Shown: positions 33,228-41,866, numbered from the stretch's first letter. The stretch is DNA of 64,000 bases from Pseudomonas quercus (GCF_012033695.1 NZ_JAAVJI010000011.1:62001-126000); one strand, 5' to 3'. The notes: generated from the sequence alone by a model not told the origin. Numbers and translations are program-made.

Positions 33228-34100
33228 ATGAGTCAGGCCACCGCTTACATTTTCGATGCCACCGATGCGAACTTCCAGCAGGAGGTCATCGAAAAATCAT
33301 TCGACCAGCCCGTATTGGTGGATTTCTGGGCCGACTGGTGCGCGCCCTGCAAGGCCTTGATGCCGGTGCTGGAAAAAATCACCGAGGGCTACCAGGGCGA
33401 GCTGCTGATGGCCAAGGTCAATTGCGACGTTGAACAGCAAGTGGTTGCCATGTTCGGTGTACGCAGCTTGCCTACCGTGGTGCTGTTCAAGGACGGCCAA
33501 CCCGTGGATGGCTTCGCCGGTGCCCAACAGGAATCAGCCATCCGGGCCATGCTTGAACCTCATGTGGCCGAACCGGCTCCCGTGGCGGCCGATCCTTTTG
33601 AACAGGCTCAGGCATTGTTTGCAGAGGGCCACTACAGCGAGGCCGAAGCGGCCCTGCAAGGCCTGCTGAGCGCGGACAACAGCAACATGGCCGCCTTGAT
33701 CCTGTATGCCCGTTGCCTGGCAGAGCGCAACGCGTTAACCGAAGCTGAAACCGTGCTGAACGCTGTGACCGGTGACGAACACAAGGCTGCATTGGCCGGG
33801 GCAAAAGCCCAATTGACCTTCCTGCGCCAGGCCGGCGACCTGCCGGATGCTGCAGACCTGAAAAGCCGCCTGGCCCAGAACCCTCAAGACGACGAAGCGG
33901 CCTACCAGCTGGCAATACGGCAACTGGCGCGCCAGCAATACGAGGGTGCCTTGGACGGCCTGCTCAAACTGTTCCAGCGCAACCGTAGCTACAATGAAGG
34001 CCTTGCGCACAAAACGCTGCTGCAGGTGTTCGACCTGCTGGGCAACGATCACCCCTTGGTCACCACCTACCGCCGCAAGCTGTTCGCTGCCCTTTACTGA
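33228..34100 (+). CDS. cnoX: Thioredoxin-TPR co-chaperone CnoX/YbbN-like
   Basis: 290 residues: an N-terminal thioredoxin fold with WCAPC (C38, C41) and the cis-Pro stretch VRSLPTVVLF, then four to five TPR-like helical repeats (about 120-285). E. coli CnoX has lost one active-site cysteine and acts as a holdase; here both cysteines are kept, which would allow redox activity. I use ATG 33228 with a GAG-type site; ATG 33207 and 33195 are possible but add unrelated residues. Converges with the gene at 34094-34444. Confidence 0.9.
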   Translation: MSQATAYIFDATDANFQQEVIEKSFDQPVLVDFWADWCAPCKALMPVLEKITEGYQGELLMAKVNCDVEQQVVAMFGVRSLPTVVLFKDGQPVDGFAGAQQESAIRAMLEPHVAEPAPVAADPFEQAQALFAEGHYSEAEAALQGLLSADNSNMAALILYARCLAERNALTEAETVLNAVTGDEHKAALAGAKAQLTFLRQAGDLPDAADLKSRLAQNPQDDEAAYQLAIRQLARQQYEGALDGLLKLFQRNRSYNEGLAHKTLLQVFDLLGNDHPLVTTYRRKLFAALY

Positions 34101-34444
34101 CCGCCTGCCCAGGTATAGAGCGGTGCGTCGGCGCCGCTCACTACCTGCACCTGATCACAGTGACGCAGCCGCACCAACAGCCGTTTGCCGGCTGCCGCAT
34201 TCCCTGTCAGCCCTTCCAGTTGCTCGAACAACGCTGGCCCGCTGATCTGCCCGCTGGCCTTGACCAGCGCCAACGCGTTCTGCCACACAGCGTCGGTAGC
34301 GGCTGGGCGTGGCTCGGGCGCGGCAGGCGTAGCCACCACCTGTGTGTTATCCAGGGCGGCCTTCAGTTGCGCCCAATCACCCTCACCCATGTCTATGTTG
34401 AGGTCTATCGGCCACTGGCCGACCGTGCCCGTGATTCTGATCAT
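34094..34444 (-). CDS. Small protein of unknown function
   Basis: 116 residues. The N-terminal 30 (MIRITGTVGQWPIDLNIDMG) look like a beta-hairpin; a central 20-residue Ala/Pro linker (VVATPAAPEPRPAAT) is followed by a helical domain ending in LRHCDQVQVV. I do not recognise it beyond similar proteins in pseudomonads. Its 3' end overlaps the cnoX 3' end by 7 bases (convergent). It shares the 113-base upstream space with the zinc operon but on the opposite strand. Confidence 0.75.
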   Translation of the reverse strand: MIRITGTVGQWPIDLNIDMGEGDWAQLKAALDNTQVVATPAAPEPRPAATDAVWQNALALVKASGQISGPALFEQLEGLTGNAAAGKRLLVRLRHCDQVQVVSGADAPLYTWAGGQ

Positions 34445-34519
34445 GCATTCACCCTATAGCCCATGACAGCGACCTTAACATGAAGCTTCGAAGCAAACCC
34501 TAGCCGGAGAGGTAAAGCC

Positions 34520-34532
34520 GTTATAACATAAC
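34520..34532 (+). promoter_or_regulatory. Zur box
   Basis: GTTATAACATAAC is a 13-base inverted repeat (GTTAT-AAC-ATAAC) matching the core of the Pseudomonas Zur operator (GTTATAnnATAAC). It lies 25 bases upstream of the start of a zinc-import-type operon, so zinc-bound Zur would repress it. Confidence 0.75.
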
Positions 34533-34557
34533 CAAATACCTCTAATGGATCTTTCCC

Positions 34558-35142
34558 ATGCGCCACGCCCTGCTCGCCCTCTCCCTCTCACTATTGCCCG
34601 CCTTGGCACACGCTGCCACTGAGCCTGCTCATGCCCATGCCACGCTGGCGCCCCATGAGCACGGCACCGCGCGACTGGATGTTGCCCTAGACGGCCAAAC
34701 CCTTGCCTTGGACCTGGACAGCCCCGGCATGAACCTGGTGGGGTTCGAGCACGCACCTAGCACCGACGCCGACCGTGCCGCTATTGCGAAGGCACATGAA
34801 CAGCTGGCAGCACCCGCTCAATTGTTCAACCTGCCCCCGGCCGCCAAGTGCAGCGCCACGCACCAGGAGCTGATTAGCCCACTGTTCGGTAACGCTGCTG
34901 TAGAACCTGCTGACCATGACCATGACGATGAAGATGATGGCGACGGCCATCACCACGATCACAGCGATGTCGACGGGCACTTCCAGTTCACCTGCGAGCA
35001 CCCTGAGGCGTTGAAGCGCCTGGACTTGAGCCGCTTCTTCACCACCTTCCCTGCGACCCATAAAGTGCTGGTGCAGGCCATTACCGCCAATGGCCAAGTG
35101 GGCGTTGAAGCGACACCTGACAACAGCACATTGGTGTTCTGA
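34558..35142 (+). CDS. zrgA: Histidine-rich periplasmic zinc protein, DUF2796/ZrgA family
   Basis: 194 residues with signal peptide (1-20), an HEHG-type early histidine pair (HEHGTARLDV) and a metal-binding loop DHDHDDEDDGDGHHHDHSD at residues 119-137. DUF2796 proteins such as ZrgA of Vibrio and PA4063 of P. aeruginosa are periplasmic zinc carriers under Zur. The Zur box 25 bases upstream and the ABC transporter and DUF3299 genes downstream make this a zinc acquisition operon, equivalent to PA4063-PA4066. Confidence 0.9.
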   Translation: MRHALLALSLSLLPALAHAATEPAHAHATLAPHEHGTARLDVALDGQTLALDLDSPGMNLVGFEHAPSTDADRAAIAKAHEQLAAPAQLFNLPPAAKCSATHQELISPLFGNAAVEPADHDHDDEDDGDGHHHDHSDVDGHFQFTCEHPEALKRLDLSRFFTTFPATHKVLVQAITANGQVGVEATPDNSTLVF

Positions 35143-35144
35143 AC

Positions 35145-35852
35145 ATGGCGGCTGCGTTGATCGAACTGCACAACCTGGGTTATGCCTGGCCAGGGCAGCC
35201 GGAGTTGCTCGACCTGCCTGCCCTTGAGCTAGGCACAGGTGAAAGCCTGTTCTTGCGCGGCCCCAGCGGCAGTGGCAAAACCACGCTGCTGGGGTTGCTT
35301 GGCGGCGTTCAACTGCCTGATCGAGGGCAGGTACGGCTGCTGGGCCAGGACCTGGCTCAGCTTCGCCAAGGGGCGCGCGACCGTTTTCGGGTGGACCACA
35401 CCGGGTACATCTTTCAGCAGTTCAACCTCCTGCCTTTTCTGTCGGTTCGCGACAACGTACGCCTGCCGTGTCGCTTCTCCACCCTTCGCCTGGCCCGCGC
35501 GCAGCATCGCCACGGCAGCCTTGAGAAGGCCACCGATACGTTGCTGGAGCGGTTAGGCCTGCCCACCTCGCTGTTTGACCGGCGCGCCGATGCCTTGTCC
35601 ATCGGCCAGCAGCAGCGTGTTGCCGCTGCCCGCGCCCTGATTGGCCAGCCCGAACTGGTGATTGCCGACGAGCCGACATCGGCACTGGACAGTGATGCAC
35701 GGGAAGCCTTCCTGCGCCTGCTGTTTGAAGAATGCCAGGCGGGCGGTGCTGGCCTACTGTTCGTAAGCCACGATCAGAGTCTGGCACCGTTGTTCGACCG
35801 GGCTGAATCCCTCATGGACCTGAACCGCGCTACGCGCGCCCGGGAGGCCTGA
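35145..35852 (+). CDS. ABC transporter ATP-binding protein of the zinc operon
   Basis: 235-residue LolD/MacB-type ATPase: Walker A GPSGSGKTT (about 37-45), signature LSIGQQQRVAAARAL, Walker B LVIADEPTSALD and H-loop VSHDQ. Paired with the FtsX-type permease encoded next, whose start overlaps this stop (TGATG). The pair is probably a mechanotransmission or lipoprotein-type complex rather than an importer with a channel; its role in zinc handling comes from the operon only. Confidence 0.9.
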   Translation: MAAALIELHNLGYAWPGQPELLDLPALELGTGESLFLRGPSGSGKTTLLGLLGGVQLPDRGQVRLLGQDLAQLRQGARDRFRVDHTGYIFQQFNLLPFLSVRDNVRLPCRFSTLRLARAQHRHGSLEKATDTLLERLGLPTSLFDRRADALSIGQQQRVAAARALIGQPELVIADEPTSALDSDAREAFLRLLFEECQAGGAGLLFVSHDQSLAPLFDRAESLMDLNRATRAREA

Positions 35853-37117
35853 TGCCGTTACTACGCCTTGCGCTGGCAAGCCTGGCCAACCGCCGCTTCA
35901 CCGCCGCACTGACCGCCTTCGCCATTGCAGTTTCCGTGTGCCTGTTGCTGGCTGTAGAGCGCGTTCGCACCGAGGCGCGGGCGAGCTTTGCCAGCACCAT
36001 CAGCGGTACGGACCTTGTCATCGGCGCCCGATCCGGCTCGATCAACCTGCTGCTGTATTCGGTATTCCGCATCGGCAACGCCACGAACAACATTCGCTGG
36101 AGCAGTTTCGAACACTATGCCCAAGACCCACGAGTAAAGTGGGCCATTCCAATTTCACTGGGCGACTCCCACCGGGGTTACCGCGTGATGGGCACCGATC
36201 ACACTTACTTCGAGCATTACCACTATGGCCATGGCCAGGCCCTTGAACTGGCGCAAGGCCGTGCCTTCGCCGACGATCCGTTCGAAGTGGTACTGGGGGC
36301 CGAGGTTGCCGACGCCCTCCATTACAGTTTAGGCGATCATTTGGTACTGGCCCATGGTGTCGCCACCATCAGCTTGGTCAAGCATGACGACAAACCCTTC
36401 ACGGTGGTAGGCATTCTCAAGCGTACGGGCACCCCTGTTGACCGCACGCTGCATATCAGCCTGGGCGGTATGGAGGCGATTCATGTGGACTGGCACAACG
36501 GCATGCCAGCACGAGGCGCCGAACGCATCAGCGCGGCCCAGGCACGCACCATGGACCTTACGCCCAAGGCGATCACGGCCATGCTGATCGGCCTCAAGAA
36601 CCGGGTGACCACCTTTGCCTTGCAGCGAGAGGTGAACGACTACCTGGACGAACCGTTATTGGCCATTCTGCCAGGCGTGGCCTTGCAGGAGCTGTGGAGC
36701 CTGATGGGTACGGCAGAGCAGGCATTGTTCGTTGTGTCGTTGTTTGTAGTGCTCACCGGTTTGATTGGCATGCTGACGGCCATTCTCACCAGCCTCAATG
36801 AGCGACGGCGGGAAATGGCTATTCTTCGCTCAGTGGGTGCGAGGCCTTGGCAGATCGCTGTGTTACTGGTTGCAGAGGCCGGCGCGTTGGCGGCAGCGGG
36901 CATCGTGGCCGGCGTAGCGCTGCTGTATGTGAGCATCGCCTGCGCGCAGGGTTATGTGCAGGCTAGCTATGGTTTATACCTGCCACTTACGTTACCCAGC
37001 GCCTATGAATGCGCGTTACTGGGGCTGGTATTCGGCGCTGCCCTCCTGATCGGGGCCATTCCTGCCTGGCGGGCCTACCGGCAATCGTTGGCTGATGGCC
37101 TGACGGTCCATCTCTAG
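35852..37117 (+). CDS. FtsX/MacB-type permease of the zinc operon
   Basis: 421 residues with the classic layout: one N-terminal membrane segment (about 10-33), a large periplasmic MacB-like domain (about 40-275), and three C-terminal membrane segments including LFVVSLFVVLTGLIGMLTAI and the NERRREMAILRSVGA coupling motif that docks to the ATPase. Same family as PA4065. Overlaps the ATPase gene by one base. Confidence 0.9.
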   Translation: MPLLRLALASLANRRFTAALTAFAIAVSVCLLLAVERVRTEARASFASTISGTDLVIGARSGSINLLLYSVFRIGNATNNIRWSSFEHYAQDPRVKWAIPISLGDSHRGYRVMGTDHTYFEHYHYGHGQALELAQGRAFADDPFEVVLGAEVADALHYSLGDHLVLAHGVATISLVKHDDKPFTVVGILKRTGTPVDRTLHISLGGMEAIHVDWHNGMPARGAERISAAQARTMDLTPKAITAMLIGLKNRVTTFALQREVNDYLDEPLLAILPGVALQELWSLMGTAEQALFVVSLFVVLTGLIGMLTAILTSLNERRREMAILRSVGARPWQIAVLLVAEAGALAAAGIVAGVALLYVSIACAQGYVQASYGLYLPLTLPSAYECALLGLVFGAALLIGAIPAWRAYRQSLADGLTVHL

Positions 37118-37126
37118 GAGCTATCT

Positions 37127-37639
37127 GTGCGCACCCTATTGCTAGCCTTGCTAATGGCCGTAAACACGGCCTATGCCGAACCGATTCGTGTATTGACTTG
37201 GGAGGCGTTGGTACCGCCAGACGCACCAAAAATCGCCCCGGTGCTCACCCCCATGCATGACCTCTCCAAATTAGGCACAGGGCTGGCCGAAGCAGCCCCA
37301 GCCGCCCACCAGCTTGCTCCCCATTCACCGGTGGTGAAGGCTTTGAATGGCCAACTCGTCAGGTTGCCCGGCTACATCGTACCGCTGGAGGTCAACGAAG
37401 AAGGGCGCACCACGGACTTTCTACTGGTGCCCTACTACGGCGCCTGCATCCATGTGCCCCCTCCGCCTTCCAACCAGATCGTTCATGTGACCAGTGAGCT
37501 GGGCGTGAAGGTAGAGGAGTTGTACCAGCCCTACTGGATCGAAGGCCCGATGCAGGTCAAGGCCAGTAGCAGCGAGCTGGCCGAAGCGGGCTACCAGATG
37601 GAGGCAGAAAAGATTTTTGCCTACGAACTACCGGACTAG
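37127..37639 (+). CDS. DUF3299 secreted protein, last gene of the zinc operon
   Basis: 170 residues from GTG 37127 behind AGGAGCTATCT. A signal peptide (about 1-17) is followed by the DUF3299 domain: NGQLVRLPGYIVPLE, TDFLLVPYYGACIHVPPPPSNQ and the AEKIFAYEL ending. These proteins have a conserved Cys-x-His in GACIHVPPPP that suggests metal binding. It accompanies ABC transporters in zinc operons (PA4066 type); exact role unknown. Confidence 0.88.
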   Translation: MRTLLLALLMAVNTAYAEPIRVLTWEALVPPDAPKIAPVLTPMHDLSKLGTGLAEAAPAAHQLAPHSPVVKALNGQLVRLPGYIVPLEVNEEGRTTDFLLVPYYGACIHVPPPPSNQIVHVTSELGVKVEELYQPYWIEGPMQVKASSSELAEAGYQMEAEKIFAYELPD

Positions 37640-37684
37640 AGCACTTGGTGCGACACAGCGCCGCAGACAGTGATAGTGCCGTTA

Positions 37685-37698
37685 TTGATCTGGATCAA
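37685..37698 (+). promoter_or_regulatory. ANR/FNR box upstream of ompW
   Basis: TTGATCTGGATCAA is a perfect match to TTGAT-N4-ATCAA, the ANR/FNR/Dnr site, 58 bases before the ompW start, a position expected for activation or for repression near the -35 region. OmpW genes are known ANR/FNR targets in several gammaproteobacteria. Confidence 0.85.
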
Positions 37699-37756
37699 TA
37701 GTCGGCGAGGGATGGGCGTTCAGGATTGAACTCATTCGCCTACCCATGGAGCTGTC

Positions 37757-38455
37757 ATGAAAACGTCTGCCATCAGTGCCGCTGTACTTGCCCTGGCACT
37801 GGCTACCCCCACCGCCTTCGCCCATCAGGCCGGGGACTTCATCATCCGCGCTGGCGCCGCAAGGGTGTCACCTGCCGAGGACAGCGGCGAGCTCAAGCTC
37901 GATGGCGCGCGTATCAGTGGCACCAAGGCTACACTTGATGGCGACACCCAATTGGGCCTGGCCTTCGCTTACATGCTGACCGACTACGTAGGCATCGAAC
38001 TGCTGGCCGCCACGCCTTTCCAGCACAGGGTTGGCGTTAAAGGTATCAGCAACGCGACAGGCATCGACGGGCTGGATGGCAAGCTGGGCGATATCAAACA
38101 ACTACCCCCTACCCTGTCCCTCCAGTATTACCCCATGGCCCCTACGTCGCGCTTTCAGCCTTACGCCGGGGTTGGCGTGAACTATACGATGTTCTTCGAT
38201 GAGGACCTGAGCAGCGAACGCAAGACTCAAGGCTTCAGCCACCTCAAGCTGCAGGACTCCATTGGCCTGGCTGGCCAGGTAGGCCTGGACTACATGCTGA
38301 CCGACCACCTGATGTTCAACGCTGCCGTGTGGTATGCCGACATCAATACCAAGGCCAGTGTGGATGGCCCGACAGCCTTGGGCGTAGGCCGTACCAAGGT
38401 GAACGTGGACGTAGACCCCTGGGTGTATATGGTGGGGCTAGGGTACAAGTTTTAA
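37757..38455 (+). CDS. ompW: OmpW-family outer-membrane porin
   Basis: 232 residues with signal peptide (1-22, ending AFA), an eight-stranded barrel, and the OmpW marks HQAGDFIIRAGAA after the signal, LTDYVGIELLAATPF, YAGVGVNYTMFF and the terminal aromatic residue of YMVGLGYKF. OmpW forms a narrow hydrophobic channel linked to oxygen and redox change and to small hydrophobic substrates. The perfect ANR box upstream predicts control by low oxygen. Confidence 0.95.
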   Translation: MKTSAISAAVLALALATPTAFAHQAGDFIIRAGAARVSPAEDSGELKLDGARISGTKATLDGDTQLGLAFAYMLTDYVGIELLAATPFQHRVGVKGISNATGIDGLDGKLGDIKQLPPTLSLQYYPMAPTSRFQPYAGVGVNYTMFFDEDLSSERKTQGFSHLKLQDSIGLAGQVGLDYMLTDHLMFNAAVWYADINTKASVDGPTALGVGRTKVNVDVDPWVYMVGLGYKF

Positions 38456-38508
38456 TATCGGCGCCTTCGCCAGCAACCACATGCACCCTGTCGTATATGG
38501 CCTGTAGA

Positions 38509-38537
38509 CCCGGCCGGAGCCAAAGGCGGAGGCCGGG
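38509..38537. terminator. GC-rich hairpin between ompW and the epimerase gene
   Basis: CCCGGCC and GGCCGGG enclose a 15-base loop whose inside can also pair (GCC-AAA-GGC). It lies 54 bases past ompW and 60 before the end of the convergent epimerase gene; no T-run on either side. Confidence 0.45.
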
Positions 38538-38544
38538 AAGCACT

Positions 38545-38595
38545 GGAACTTACCAGAACCTACCGGGACCTACCGGAACCTACCGGGACCTACCT
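38545..38595. repeat. Five imperfect 10-bp tandem units
   Basis: Units of ACCTACCGGG/A follow head to tail (TACCAGAACC, TACCGGGACC, TACCGGAACC, TACCGGGACC, TACCTGTCAG), about 4.5 copies alternating in the seventh base. The array runs right up to the stop codon of the epimerase gene on the minus strand. No protein is encoded. Confidence 0.85.
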
Positions 38596-38596
38596 G

Positions 38597-39535
38597 TCAG
38601 CGGCTCCCATCATCCAGCAAGCGCCGCAGTCCCGTTTCCAGCGGGGTTGTGTCGCCTAGCGTAAACTGCGCCAGCAGCCGCGCGTTGTTGGCGCGTGAAT
38701 GCCGAATATCCCCCGCCCTGGCCGGCTGATAGGTGATCGCTGGCAGCCCGCCCACTACCGTGCCTAGCGCCTCCAGCAACTGGTTGAGTGATGTGGCGTG
38801 GTTCAACCCTACGTTGAAGGGCCCCTCTGGTGCGCTTGAGGCCTCCAAGGCCTGCACCATCAAGCCAACCAGGTCTTCCACATAGAAAAAATCACGGGTC
38901 TGCTCGCCGTCCCCAAATACAGTAATCGGCAAACCGGCCTGTGCGCGCTGGGCGAAAATGCTGATCACGCCTGAATAAGGTGAAGAGGGATCCTGGCGAG
39001 GGCCATAGATATTGAAGAACCTAAACACCACCGGCTCCAGGCCGTGCTCACGCCGGTAGAAATCCAGGTAGTGCTCGCTGGCCAGCTTGTCGGCGGCATA
39101 AGGGGTCAGGGGTGCCTTGGTAACGGCTTCATCAATCGCCTCGCCCTCGCCGTTATTGCCGTAGATGGCGGCGCTGGATGCGAACAGCACACGGCGAACC
39201 TGGCTAGCCCGCAACGCCTCACACAGGTTCAGCGTGGTCACGAAATTGCTTTGATGCGTTGCTACAGGGTCTTCCACCGACGCTTGTACCGACGCCACCG
39301 CCGCCAGGTGCACGGCAGCCCCACAACCTTGCGTGGCCTGTGCAAGCAGCGCCGTATCGGCAGCATCACCCACGTACAACTGCAGGTGTGGATGCCCCAA
39401 CGGGAGGTTTTCACGCTTGCCTGTGGACAGGTTGTCCAGCACACGTACGGCATAGCCGCGCGCCAATAGCGCGTGGACCAAGTGGGAACCAATGAAACCG
39501 GCACCGCCGGTAATCAGAATGGGGCGATCAGCCAT
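38597..39535 (-). CDS. NAD-dependent nucleotide-sugar epimerase (UDP-glucose 4-epimerase-like)
   Basis: 312 residues from ATG 39535. Extended short-chain dehydrogenase: GGAGFIGSHLVHALL (8-22), catalytic Thr/Ser-Tyr-Lys with FASSAAIYG and YAADKLASEH, and a sugar-binding FFNIYGPRQDP followed by TRDFFYVEDLV. It overlaps the RmlD-like gene by 8 bases, so the two form a nucleotide-sugar pair for envelope polysaccharide. The frame extends upstream to 39661 without support. The substrate (UDP-glucose/galactose or N-acetyl forms) cannot be assigned. Confidence 0.9.
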   Translation of the reverse strand: MADRPILITGGAGFIGSHLVHALLARGYAVRVLDNLSTGKRENLPLGHPHLQLYVGDAADTALLAQATQGCGAAVHLAAVASVQASVEDPVATHQSNFVTTLNLCEALRASQVRRVLFASSAAIYGNNGEGEAIDEAVTKAPLTPYAADKLASEHYLDFYRREHGLEPVVFRFFNIYGPRQDPSSPYSGVISIFAQRAQAGLPITVFGDGEQTRDFFYVEDLVGLMVQALEASSAPEGPFNVGLNHATSLNQLLEALGTVVGGLPAITYQPARAGDIRHSRANNARLLAQFTLGDTTPLETGLRRLLDDGSR

Positions 39536-40412
39536 GGCGGTAATACCGGTCCAGCAGGGTCGGCAGGCCGGCGCGCCAGGCGCGTGGCTTGATGCCGAAC
39601 GTATGTAGGATTTTCTTGCAGGCCAGCACAGCGTGCTGGGGTTCTTCTGCAGCGTCGGCACGGGCGGCGTGTGCCTGTGGGGTCGGCGCCCGGACGCTCA
39701 AGGCACGCAACCCGGCCGCCTCGGCCAGAATGGCCTGGCCAAGTGCGACCGCGGTGGTGGCCTCATTGCCGGCGTAGTGGTACGTCCCCCATAACGGCGC
39801 AGCGCAATCAAGCTGCTTGATAACGGAGAGCACCACGCGCGCCGCATCATCGATAGGTGTGGGGTTGCCACGGCGGTCATCCGCCAGTCGTACTTCGCTG
39901 GCTGTTTCCGCGCGTTTCAGGAAGCGGCCCAGCAAGCCATCGGCGCTGTCATCAAGCAACCAGCCAAAGCGTAGCAGCACGTGCTGAGGGCAGATGGCGC
40001 GTACGCTCTGCTCGATACGCCACAAGGCCTGGCCGCGTACCCCCAAGGGAAGCGGCTCGTCCTTTTCGCTGTAGGCGGTAGCACGGGCGCCGTCGAATAC
40101 TCGATAGCTAGAGGGCTGGATCAATACGATGCCGTGGTGCTGACACAATTCGGCCAGGCGCTCCACCGCTCGCTCCTGCGCGGCAAGCTGTGATTCACTC
40201 ACCTGCGCGGCCTGAAACCAGTCATGGTAATAGGCAAGGTTTACCAGCGCATCCGGGCGGGTATCGTCGAGCAATTGGGTCAGGCTGGAAGCGTCCCAGA
40301 CGGTATCCGGGGGGCGGGGGGCCAGGAAGCCGATGTCTTCCTCGGCACCTTGGCGAATCAGCGCTTGACCAAGGGCGCTACCGCCGCCCAACAGCATTAG
40401 GCGCATTCGCAT
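39528..40412 (-). CDS. RmlD-like sugar-nucleotide reductase
   Basis: 294 residues with an N-terminal Rossmann segment (MLLGGGSALGQALI, a degenerate GxxGxxG), a DALVNLAYYHDW motif replacing the usual NAAAYT, RYSSY-like IQPSSYRVFDG and a DRRGNPTPIDDAARVV segment matching the dTDP-4-dehydrorhamnose reductase family (DQxGxPTxxxDLA). The missing classical YxxxK is noteworthy (no YGxTK is obvious), so it may be a diverged or non-catalytic member. Followed by the epimerase gene with an 8-base overlap. Confidence 0.85.
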   Translation of the reverse strand: MRMRLMLLGGGSALGQALIRQGAEEDIGFLAPRPPDTVWDASSLTQLLDDTRPDALVNLAYYHDWFQAAQVSESQLAAQERAVERLAELCQHHGIVLIQPSSYRVFDGARATAYSEKDEPLPLGVRGQALWRIEQSVRAICPQHVLLRFGWLLDDSADGLLGRFLKRAETASEVRLADDRRGNPTPIDDAARVVLSVIKQLDCAAPLWGTYHYAGNEATTAVALGQAILAEAAGLRALSVRAPTPQAHAARADAAEEPQHAVLACKKILHTFGIKPRAWRAGLPTLLDRYYRHG

Positions 40413-40551
40413 AGAGTTAGCAGGTCCAATCCGAAGTGTTCAGCGCATGGCCAAGCCATCGCAGGACTGGCCATTTTGCGTGTTTATTGGTCGTTAGTCA
40501 CCCTGTAGGCAAAGTTTCCCCTGCCTCCCCTCCCTCCACGCTTCGGTGGCG

Positions 40552-41724
40552 TCAGGCAGGTAGGCCTGACCACGCTTGATCCATATCTGACAGCCCCCAA
40601 TCCTGGGCCAGTTCTATACGCACAATGCGGTCCTCTCCTGTGGACAGATCAATGCACGTGGTGCTCAGCCGCCGGCGCTGTTTGCAGTCAAGCACCACGG
40701 CTACCTTGGGCGCCAGCAGGGCGCCATCGTTCTGGTCTATGACCACTGCCAGGCGGTCACTGCGCAAGCGGACCAAAGCGCCAATGGGGTAGATGCCGAC
40801 TGTACGCACGAAGGCCTGGAACAAGTGCCCATCAAAATGCCCCTTCCAAGACGCCATTTCCTTGAGTGAATGGGCAGGGCCCCATGCCCTTTTGTAGGGG
40901 CGAGCCGAAGTGACGGCATCGTAGACGTCACAAATGGCAGCCATGCGGGCCATCGGGCTGATAGCCTCGCCGGCCAAGCCGTGGGGGTACCCCGTGCCGT
41001 CAAATTTTTCGTGGTGATGCAGGCACACGTCGATGGCCGCCACACTGAGAAAACCACTGCGGCGCAGGATGTCCAGGCCGCTTACCGGGTGCGCACGCAC
41101 TACCGCGAACTCTTCATCGGTGAGCCGGCCAGGCTTATTGAGAATTTCCAGCGGGATGGCCATCTTGCCAATGTCGTGCAACAGCCCGGCGGTGCCTGCC
41201 TCCAATACCATGGCATCAGGCCAGCCCAGCTGACGCGCCAGCGCCACCATCAGCCCACATACGGCTACCGAATGCAGATAGGTGTATTCATCCACCGTTT
41301 TCAGGCGCGCCAGGCTAATCAAAGCGTGAGGGTGGCGCATGACCGACTCGGCAATTTCTTCCACTACGGCGCGTGAGCGATCACTGCTAATGGCCTGGCC
41401 CAGGCGAGCATCATTGAACATGCTAGCCACGGCGCGTTTGGCGCGGGCACATACTTCAACGGCCTGCTCCACTTCGGCCTGCAGGCTTTGTCCAGCCAGT
41501 ACAGACAGTGCTGGCGCTGGTGCTGGCGCCTCTAGCGGCACGTCCAAGCCCCTGGCAGTGTCGATAAGCACTTCAGTCATGCCGGACCCACGGATGCGCT
41601 CCAGGTCTACAGGGTGCTGGATCTTGAACCCCACTTTCCAGAGAGACTGCGTGATGCCATCGCCTAGGGCTTCATGCAGAAACATGCCGACGGCTAAATC
41701 CGTAACTGAAATTTTTCGAATCAT
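40552..41724 (-). CDS. HD-GYP domain cyclic-di-GMP phosphodiesterase with DUF3391
   Basis: 390 residues from ATG 41724 (an ATG nine bases earlier is possible; GGGGTG precedes the chosen one at a better distance). N-terminal DUF3391 (about 1-70), a proline/alanine linker, then HD-GYP: LLHDIGK (HD at 183-184), HPVSGLDIL, and HHHEKFDGTGYP (236-247), all catalytic metal and GYP residues intact. A C-terminal about 80-residue extension resembles the PilZ-like tail of related proteins. No GGDEF partner adjoins. 142 bases up to 41866 hold its promoter region and the remnant's tail. Confidence 0.93.
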   Translation of the reverse strand: MIRKISVTDLAVGMFLHEALGDGITQSLWKVGFKIQHPVDLERIRGSGMTEVLIDTARGLDVPLEAPAPAPALSVLAGQSLQAEVEQAVEVCARAKRAVASMFNDARLGQAISSDRSRAVVEEIAESVMRHPHALISLARLKTVDEYTYLHSVAVCGLMVALARQLGWPDAMVLEAGTAGLLHDIGKMAIPLEILNKPGRLTDEEFAVVRAHPVSGLDILRRSGFLSVAAIDVCLHHHEKFDGTGYPHGLAGEAISPMARMAAICDVYDAVTSARPYKRAWGPAHSLKEMASWKGHFDGHLFQAFVRTVGIYPIGALVRLRSDRLAVVIDQNDGALLAPKVAVVLDCKQRRRLSTTCIDLSTGEDRIVRIELAQDWGLSDMDQAWSGLPA

Positions 41725-41866
41725 ACTATGCACCCCATGGTGCCTTCACTTTAACGGCAAAAGACATCATTTTGCCACTATTTATGCTTTGCCGCGCCTC
41801 ACGTCAAGGTGCGTAGCGGGGCACGGCGCCATAATCCGCTCAACGGCCTGCGCGCTTGATGTCGAT

